Assembly (NCBI GenBank): GCA_012798975.1
Contig: JAAZME010000138.1
Span: forward strand, 1 to 10,163
Direction of reading: 5' to 3'
DNA: 10,163 nt
From: Gallicola sp.
GTDB taxonomy: Bacteria > Bacillota > Clostridia > Tissierellales > Peptoniphilaceae
The position numbers were made by a program, and so were the translations under genes. A model generated the notes under the pieces. The model worked only from the letters and a program-made list of their open reading frames with translations, did not search any database and had not been told where the DNA came from. This document shows positions 6,175-10,163 of the stretch, in pieces (position 1 is the stretch's first letter; each line of letters begins with the position of its first letter).

Positions 6175-7083
6175 ATGAAATTTTCTATATATAGACCCAG
6201 TATACGAACTGTGAAAACAGGTTTAGCTGTGGCGGTATCGCTGGCCATTGCCAATTTTTTTCATTTAGAAGCTCCTTTTCTATCCGGAATTTCCGCCTTG
6301 ATGACTGTCAATGATTCTATCTCCAGTTCCTTTAAAATAGCTCTTTTTCGTATGACTGCAACAGTGCTTGGTGCTGTTATAGCCTGCCTTTTTCAATTCG
6401 CAGGCTTTACAAACAGTTTTGCTATCGGACTTGCTATCGTTCTTCTTGTACAGCTTTTTATTTTATTAAAATGGCAGGAGTCCATTATCACTGCCGGGAT
6501 TGTAACGATATCGATAATGCTCTTTAATCCCGCAAGCCACGAGGCTTATATTCTTTTTTCCGTATCTAAGATCATCGATACCTTTGTAGGGGTAGCTACT
6601 GGATTTTTAATCAATTATCTGATCCTTCCTCCGAGAAGAGAAGTCATACTCGTAGAATATTATCGAAGTATTTTACAAGAGTTTATAAAAAAACTAGGAG
6701 AACTTTTGGAAAAAGAAGGAGATGTGCATATTTCTCCTTTAATCGCAGAACTAAACTCGATTACTAACGAAACTTTAACCATAGAAGAAGATAAACGCTT
6801 TATCCAAAACAGAGTTAAAGAAACGGAAATCTGGGAAATCAATACCTTGTTCTATATCCTCTTCAGCCTAATTACCCAGCTGATCGATAAAAAGCATATC
6901 GTCCCTTTAACGGATAAAAACAAAAAAGCCCTCGAAGAACTGCTTGACCGGGATATCCAGCAGCGCTACGACGACAAAGACAAGGATTACGAAAAAATAT
7001 TCAACTTCACCATCTCAAGAATCATCAGCACCTCCCGTTCCATAGAAAAACGGCTAAAAGAAATCGAGAGTTCGGTGAAATAA
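6175..7083 (+). CDS. Aromatic-acid-exporter-like FUSC/ArAE family membrane protein
   Basis: The 302-residue protein has an N-terminal membrane half and a soluble, charged, helical C-terminal half (about 152-302). Hydrophobic segments lie near residues 15-29, 33-48, 59-77, 81-98, 103-117 and 132-150. The start VKTGLAVAVSLAIA, the following PFLSGISALMTV and the closing NYLILPPRRE resemble the ArAE_1/DUF939 group of Firmicutes, related to fusaric-acid and aromatic-acid efflux proteins. The start is set by GAAGGAGG six bases before the ATG. Substrate is unknown. It is divergent from the polyamine operon across a shared promoter region, so a role in exporting polyamines or related compounds is possible but only a context inference. 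No dedicated terminator follows closely; the bidirectional one at 7353-7382 could serve. Confidence 0.85.
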   Translation: MKFSIYRPSIRTVKTGLAVAVSLAIANFFHLEAPFLSGISALMTVNDSISSSFKIALFRMTATVLGAVIACLFQFAGFTNSFAIGLAIVLLVQLFILLKWQESIITAGIVTISIMLFNPASHEAYILFSVSKIIDTFVGVATGFLINYLILPPRREVILVEYYRSILQEFIKKLGELLEKEGDVHISPLIAELNSITNETLTIEEDKRFIQNRVKETEIWEINTLFYILFSLITQLIDKKHIVPLTDKNKKALEELLDRDIQQRYDDKDKDYEKIFNFTISRIISTSRSIEKRLKEIESSVK

Positions 7084-7092
7084 AAAAGCTAT

Positions 7093-7207
7093 TAAAAAAA
7101 AGTGGGGAATGTGATAGAGGGGAGTGGGGAGTTGTTGAAGAAACATGGAACGTGTTTCTTTGGTAGTATAAGTGCTCCTTTCTTGACCTTATTCAAATAT
7201 CAAAATA
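7093..7207 (+). repeat. Dispersed repeat copy 2 (purine-rich tract, hairpin, AT-rich tail)
   Basis: A tract with GAGGGGAGTGGGGAGTTGTTG is followed by AAGAAACATG, GAA and CGTGTTTCTT, a 10-bp stem allowing one G-U pair. The tail contains TATAAGTGC and ATCAAAATAG, matching TATAAGTAC and ATCAAAATAT in copy 4. It begins about 10 bases after the FUSC gene stop, with the purine strand in the sense of that gene. Confidence 0.75.
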
Positions 7208-7352
7208 GTAGCTTCTGAAAAACAAGGCTCGAGAACTCAAGATCAAAATATCTTATATTTCAATATATACAATACCCCACCAGCAAAATTTGTAAAACAA
7301 CTATAGTATCCAATCCAAATATCGAATTTCTAAAATACTAGTTTTATAATCT
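7208..7352. other. Intergenic spacer, no feature seen
   Basis: AT-rich DNA between repeat copy 2 and the terminator. I found no ORF with a ribosome site, no convincing promoter and no strong inverted repeat. Confidence 0.5.
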
Positions 7353-7382
7353 AAAAAAGGAAAGCGGGGTATTCCCGCTTTT
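7353..7382. terminator. Bidirectional intrinsic terminator between convergent FUSC and bioBY units
   Basis: AAAGCGGG (7361-7368), GTATT and CCCGCTTT (7374-7381) form a perfect 8-bp stem. On the minus strand it is followed by CC and six T, a good terminator for bioB-bioY. On the plus strand it ends in a shorter T-run that could stop transcripts of the FUSC gene. It lies about 110 bases past the bioY stop, with repeat copy 3 in between. Confidence 0.85.
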
Positions 7383-7492
7383 CTACCTTTACTCCACTCT
7401 ACCACTCTTTAACTCTTTCACTCTTTTTTAATGCCGCCTAGGTTGCGAAGCAATCCTGCCTAGAGCCTGGGTCCCGATAGGGATCCCGCCTA
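7383..7492 (-). repeat. Dispersed repeat copy 3 (TAG-linked two-hairpin module plus purine tract)
   Basis: Read on the minus strand, the copy starts with TAGGCGGGATCCCTATCGGG, whose TAG is the bioY stop codon, and continues through CTCTAGGCAG and TTGCTTCGCAACCTAG to CGGCA near 7432. About 54 of 61 positions match copy 4 after tenA. A purine tract with repeated AGAGTG units (7432-7383) follows and runs into the terminator. The module can fold as GG-A-TCCC / GGGACC and as TCTAGG...TTGC-TTC-GCAA-CCTAGG. Confidence 0.85.
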
Positions 7493-8041
7493 TTCTTTAA
7501 TCCCATACAGTTTGTTTTGGATTAAGGCTTCTCGGATTTTTTCTCCGGCGAAGGCTGCGACTGCTATTTTCACAAGGTCTCCAGGAATAAAAGGAATCAC
7601 TCCTGCCATAAAGGCTTGAGAAAGTCCCATGCCTGTTTGAATATTCAGCCAGATAGTTCCAAAGAAATAACAGACAACCGTTCCTATTATCATCGCGAGT
7701 ATCGTATTTTTCTTATCCTTGTAATTCTTCTCAATAAAATACCCGCTGATTAAAAAGATAAAAATAAATCCAAACAAATATCCTCCAGTGGGGCCGAACA
7801 ATTTCCCTGGTCCTCCGCTAAATCCGGAAAATACCGGCAAACCCACAAGGCCGATCAAAAGATAGACAAGATAAGAAACGAGTCCTCTCCTGCTGCCAAT
7901 AGCAAATATTGCCACATAAATAATAAAATTCGTAAAAGAAATCGGCACAGGTCCTATGGGTATGGATAAAGGCGCTATAATACATAATACAGCTGCTACC
8001 AACCCTATTTTTGTAATTTCTACGGTATTCATATTTTTCAT
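7490..8041 (-). CDS. bioY: BioY, biotin-binding S component of an ECF transporter
   Basis: The 183-residue, very hydrophobic protein has the usual BioY length (about 185-190). Hydrophobic segments lie near 10-28, 37-49, 53-68, 85-103, 112-131 and 143-165. Typical motifs are GLPVFSGFSGGPGKLFGPTGGY (residues 67-88) and IPGDLVKI (152-159), whose Asp155 and Lys158 correspond to the conserved Asp/Lys pair that contacts biotin. BioY captures biotin, normally with the shared EcfA/EcfT module, which is not in this window. The ATG at 8041 lies two bases after the bioB stop, with AAAGGA inside bioB, so the pair is one operon with coupled translation. The ATG at 8032 is an alternative start. Its TAG stop is also the first codon of repeat copy 3. 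Confidence 0.95.
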   Translation of the reverse strand: MKNMNTVEITKIGLVAAVLCIIAPLSIPIGPVPISFTNFIIYVAIFAIGSRRGLVSYLVYLLIGLVGLPVFSGFSGGPGKLFGPTGGYLFGFIFIFLISGYFIEKNYKDKKNTILAMIIGTVVCYFFGTIWLNIQTGMGLSQAFMAGVIPFIPGDLVKIAVAAFAGEKIREALIQNKLYGIKE

Positions 8042-8043
8042 TT

Positions 8044-8946
8044 TTATATCCTTTCATATCCTAATAGATCTAATTGTTCTTGATCTCTGTTCAAATCGCT
8101 TCCTGTCGTTGTAAGAAGATTTCCCGTCATTAAGGCATCGATTCCTGTGTCGAGAATTTCCTTTTCAAAATCCGGATAGAGACCTCTTCCCGCTGCTAAT
8201 CGGATAGATGATTCCGGCAGAAGGAAACGAAACATAAGAAGGGTACGAAGGATCTCTTCTTTTTCCAACACTTTTTGATTTTCAAGGGCTGTTCCCTTTT
8301 GAGGCAATAACACATTAATCGGTACGGAATCTACTTTCAGCTCTTTTAAAGTCATTGCCATCTCCCATCGGTCTTCGAAACTTTCACCCATACCGATAAT
8401 TCCTCCGGAACAAATTTCTAAACCTGCCTCTTTGGCTTTTTGAATCATGTCAATCTTTTCATTATAGTCATGAGTACTGCAGATTTCTGGAAAGTAAGAC
8501 TCGGAGGTTTCTATATTGCAATGATACCTTTTCACCCCGCTGTCTTTCAGTTCTTTCAGCTGCTCTTGGGTTAAAAACCCATGGGAAGCACAAAGGTTAA
8601 AACTGTATTTTTCATCTAGCGCTTTATAAAAAGAGGCAAGTTCTTCGAAATCTTCATCCATCGTTCTTCCTGAAGTCACGATGGAAAAACGGTCTACATT
8701 GCCTTCCATTTCGCTGCAATAATCAAATAGGGATTCTTTCGAAATCAAATCCGTCTCTTCAATGCATCCTTTTCTATGTACAGATTGAGCACAGAAAGCA
8801 CAATCTTCACTGCAACCTCCTGTTTTTCCGCTTAGGATGGAACACAAGTCGATTTTATTCCCTGAATATTTTCCTCTGATTTCTCTCCCCTTTTCCATAA
8901 GCGATTCTAAATCTCTATGGACAAAGAGTTCTACATTGTAATTCAT
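8044..8946 (-). CDS. bioB: Biotin synthase, radical SAM enzyme with an atypical auxiliary-cluster site
   Basis: The 300-residue protein carries the radical-SAM motif CSEDCAFC, with Cys45, Cys49 and Cys52 binding the [4Fe-4S] cluster. It converts dethiobiotin to biotin by sulfur insertion. Aligned by eye with E. coli BioB at constant spacing, Cys128 and Cys188 correspond to Cys119 and Cys179, and Arg260 to Arg249 (IRLAAGR). Position 97, a [2Fe-2S]-cluster cysteine in E. coli, is Ser88 (RFSIVTSGR), and the conserved His152 is Cys143 in YHCNIETS; an additional Cys156 lies nearby. The auxiliary cluster is therefore unlikely to be the classical one. The start has GGAGG seven bases upstream and a strong promoter. 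No bioA, bioD or bioF is present, and bioY follows directly. Confidence 0.95.
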   Translation of the reverse strand: MNYNVELFVHRDLESLMEKGREIRGKYSGNKIDLCSILSGKTGGCSEDCAFCAQSVHRKGCIEETDLISKESLFDYCSEMEGNVDRFSIVTSGRTMDEDFEELASFYKALDEKYSFNLCASHGFLTQEQLKELKDSGVKRYHCNIETSESYFPEICSTHDYNEKIDMIQKAKEAGLEICSGGIIGMGESFEDRWEMAMTLKELKVDSVPINVLLPQKGTALENQKVLEKEEILRTLLMFRFLLPESSIRLAAGRGLYPDFEKEILDTGIDALMTGNLLTTTGSDLNRDQEQLDLLGYERI

Positions 8947-8967
8947 ACTAGCACCTCCAACTTCTCT

Positions 8968-8996
8968 AGTATAAAATCATTTTATTTTATTGTCAA
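8968..8996 (-). promoter_or_regulatory. bioB-bioY promoter with overlapping palindrome
   Basis: On the minus strand a consensus TTGACA (8996-8991) and TATACT (8973-8968) are spaced by 17 bases. The start would be near 8961, leaving a leader of about 15 bases holding only the GGAGG site, so regulation by an RNA leader is unlikely. A 15-bp palindrome, ATAAAATCATTTTAT (8971-8985), overlaps the -10 box and spacer and may be an operator, although AT-rich palindromes arise easily by chance. I could not match a GTTAAC-type BirA site. Confidence 0.75.
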
Positions 8997-9027
8997 CTTA
9001 TATTTTATTTCAGTTTACTTAATCCGT

Positions 9028-9056
9028 TAGACGAAATATTTTACTTGTGCTATAGT
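9028..9056 (+). promoter_or_regulatory. Candidate tenA promoter
   Basis: TAGACG (9028-9033) and TATAGT (9051-9056) are spaced by 17 bases, with four and five matches to consensus. The start near 9063 would lie just before the riboswitch aptamer, as expected. It is divergent from the bioB promoter. Confidence 0.5.
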
Positions 9057-9068
9057 ATAAGTAATAAA

Positions 9069-9148
9069 ATATGGGGAGCTTTTTGCTGAGAGGATCGTTG
9101 AGATCGACCCAAGAACCTGTTTGGATAATGCCAGCGTAGGAATCATAA
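9069..9148 (+). ncRNA. TPP riboswitch (THI element) aptamer
   Basis: The conserved THI blocks are present in order: GGGGAGC, GCTGAGAGGATC, GTTGAGATCGACCC, GAACCTGTTTGGATAATGCC and AGCGTAGGAA. The outer stem can be formed by TATG (9070-9073) with CATA (9144-9147). The aptamer binds thiamin pyrophosphate and should repress the downstream tenA gene when TPP is abundant. Confidence 0.97.
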
Positions 9149-9151
9149 TCG

Positions 9152-9233
9152 AGAGGACTTTTTGCCTCTTTTTAAAGTTGAGTCATAACCATCAGGTTTT
9201 GGACTCCTTTTTTATTAAAAAAACTTTAGGAGG
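9152..9233 (+). terminator. Riboswitch expression platform: terminator plus possible ribosome-site sequestration
   Basis: GAGTC (9180-9184) pairs with GACTC (9202-9206), with an inner AACC/GGTT stem, followed by CC-less than perfect spacing and then six T (9208-9213): an intrinsic terminator. AAAGTT (9174-9179) is complementary to AACTTT (9222-9227), next to the AGGAGG ribosome site (9228-9233), and could extend the structure toward it. A small hairpin AGAGG (9152-9156) / CCTCT (9165-9169) with a T-run comes first. How these switch with TPP is inferred from position. Confidence 0.7.
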
Positions 9234-9237
9234 CAGG

Positions 9238-9894
9238 ATGAAATTTACAGATGAATTGCTAGAACAAAACCTTGATTTATGGGAAGGGTATTTAAAACAT
9301 CCCTTTGTAAAAGGAATAGCCGAAGGAGACTTGAACATCGATCATTTCAGATACTATATGATCCAAGACTATATCTATCTTTTTGATTATGTAAAAGTTT
9401 TTTCCTTAGGCCTTGTAAAATGCGACAGCTTCGAGGATCAAAACTTAATGTCCGGATCCATCGCAGGTGTTTTATGGGAAGTTGAAAATGTCCATAAAAA
9501 ATATATGGAAAGAATCGGTATATCCGAAGACGAAATCGAAAACACTCCAGTTCACATCGACAACACAAGCTATACGAAGTATATGCTTTACTGCGGATAC
9601 GAAGGAGATTATTTCGATATTCTAATGGCTATTCTATCCTGTGTATGGAGCTATCATTATATTGCAGAAAAAATCAACGGAAAAGATCCGAAAGCAAAAG
9701 AACACGAATTCTACGGACAATGGATCAGTTCTTATATCATCGACGAGTTTAGATCCTTAAAAGAAGGTCTTGTACAAAGAGCAAATGAACTGGCAAAAGA
9801 AGTTTCGAAAAAACAGCTAGAAAAAGCCCATAGAATCTTTAGAAACTGCAGTATTTATGAAATGCAGTTTTGGGAAATGGCTATAAAGAGATAG
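9238..9894 (+). CDS. tenA: Aminopyrimidine aminohydrolase / thiaminase II (TenA family)
   Basis: The 218-residue protein matches the TenA fold in length. Key positions agree with Bacillus TenA: Asp44 and Tyr47 in IQDYIYL, the catalytic Cys135 in LSCVWSYHYI, and a C-terminal glutamate at Glu208 (IYEMQFW) corresponding to the catalytic Glu205. The enzyme hydrolyses the amino group of aminomethyl- or formylaminomethyl-pyrimidine derived from degraded thiamin, giving hydroxymethylpyrimidine for TPP synthesis; it can also cleave thiamin. The ATG at 9238 follows AGGAGG and comes after the riboswitch terminator. An in-frame TTG at 9121 would put the aptamer inside the coding region. No other thi gene is next to it here. 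Its TAG stop is the first codon of repeat copy 4. Confidence 0.95.
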   Translation: MKFTDELLEQNLDLWEGYLKHPFVKGIAEGDLNIDHFRYYMIQDYIYLFDYVKVFSLGLVKCDSFEDQNLMSGSIAGVLWEVENVHKKYMERIGISEDEIENTPVHIDNTSYTKYMLYCGYEGDYFDILMAILSCVWSYHYIAEKINGKDPKAKEHEFYGQWISSYIIDEFRSLKEGLVQRANELAKEVSKKQLEKAHRIFRNCSIYEMQFWEMAIKR

Positions 9895-10098
9895 GCGGGA
9901 TCCCTGTCGGGCTCCAGACTCTAGGCAGCTTGCTTCGCAACCTAGACGGCACGCCCAAGGGCGGCCGGGAAAAAAGTAGAGTATAAAAAAGAGTGGAAGA
10001 GTAGGAGAGTGGAGAGTGAAGATAATGAAGAAACATGAAACATGCTTCTTTAGTCATATAAGTACATATTTTTTGGATTTTATTAACTATCAAAATAT
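9892..10098 (+). repeat. Dispersed repeat copy 4 (complete: TAG-linked module, purine tract, hairpin and tail)
   Basis: The copy begins at the tenA TAG stop with TAGGCGGGATCCCTGTCGGG and runs through CTCTAGGCAG and TTGCTTCGCAACCTAG to CGGCA near 9951. A GC-rich insert absent from copy 3, containing CGCCC-AA-GGGCG, follows. Next come the purine tract with GAGTGGAAGAGTAGGAGAGT (about 9991-10010), then AAGAAACATG / CATGCTTCTT and the AT-rich tail ending ATCAAAATAT, both shared with copy 2. It shows that the two modules belong to one element. The right boundary is approximate. Confidence 0.85.
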
Positions 10099-10163
10099 TC
10101 ATGAATCCATGAAGAAACCTCCAGAAATTAGATCATATTATTACTCTACAATTGAAAAAAAGA
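10099..10163. other. Right-edge intergenic DNA
   Basis: AT-rich DNA containing only a short hairpin, TTCATG-AATC-CATGAA (about 10098-10113). No gene is visible before the window ends. Confidence 0.5.

Noticed and set aside
5963..6178. 71-codon plus-strand ORF upstream of the FUSC gene
   Set aside because: No ribosome site, it begins inside a repeat copy, has low-complexity composition and runs over the FUSC ribosome site and start; more likely untranslated leader.
7093..7165. Hairpin of repeat copy 2 as terminator of the FUSC gene
   Set aside because: The stem is strong but is followed by TTTGG, not a proper T-run; the 7353-7382 hairpin is a better terminator.
7383..7432. Purine repeat as a CRISPR or tandem-repeat array
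   Set aside because: The GAGTG-like units are irregular, with no constant repeat or spacer length.
7818..8057. 79-codon minus-strand ORF overlapping bioY in another frame
   Set aside because: It is an alternative frame across a clear BioY coding sequence and shows no family motif.
9121..9237. TTG-initiated N-terminal extension of tenA
   Set aside because: It would translate the TPP aptamer and terminator; the ATG at 9238 follows AGGAGG and gives the usual TenA N-terminus.
9881..10102. 73-codon minus-strand ORF across the right-hand repeat
   Set aside because: It lies within repeat copy 4, with codon content imposed by the purine tract, and there is no sign of selection as protein.

Overview
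The window looks like chromosomal DNA from a low-GC Gram-positive anaerobe, most likely in the Clostridia/Tissierellia range. The basis is AT-rich DNA, strong AGGAGG-type ribosome binding sites, sigma-A-like promoters, intrinsic terminators, a TPP riboswitch and clostridial-looking versions of SpeD, BioY and BioB. Species cannot be named from sequence alone. I see no phage, plasmid, CRISPR or insertion-sequence genes.

Bases 1-5823 hold a minus-strand polyamine operon, in transcription order speD, speA, speE, speB, a carboxy(nor)spermidine dehydrogenase gene, and nspC, which runs off the left edge. Genes overlap or sit about 11 bases apart. The operon carries parts of two routes that add an aminopropyl group: the decarboxylated-SAM route (SpeD/SpeE) and the aspartate-semialdehyde route (dehydrogenase plus NspC). 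Arginine decarboxylase and an agmatinase-family enzyme can make putrescine via agmatine. Ahead of speD is a leader of roughly 190 bases with a 14-codon upstream ORF ending in Pro-stop and an intrinsic terminator just before the speD ribosome binding site. This looks like an attenuator and is the most interesting regulatory element here.

Bases 5824-7083 hold a divergent promoter region with an 11-bp inverted repeat, a long leader able to form alternative hairpins, and a gene for an aromatic-acid-exporter-like (FUSC/ArAE) membrane protein on the plus strand.

Bases 7084-8996 hold a repeat-rich intergenic stretch, a bidirectional terminator and a minus-strand bioB-bioY operon. BioB has Ser where the classical enzyme has a [2Fe-2S]-cluster Cys, and Cys where that enzyme has a conserved His, suggesting an altered auxiliary cluster.

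Bases 9028-9894 hold a TPP riboswitch with a terminator, controlling a lone tenA (thiamin pyrimidine salvage).

A four-copy dispersed repeat links the non-coding DNA. A purine-rich tract occurs at about 5905, 7093, 7383-7432 (minus) and 9985. In three copies (not the minus one) a small hairpin follows it. In two copies it is preceded by a GC-rich two-hairpin module that starts exactly at the TAG stop codon of the upstream gene (bioY and tenA). I could not assign it to a known repeat family.
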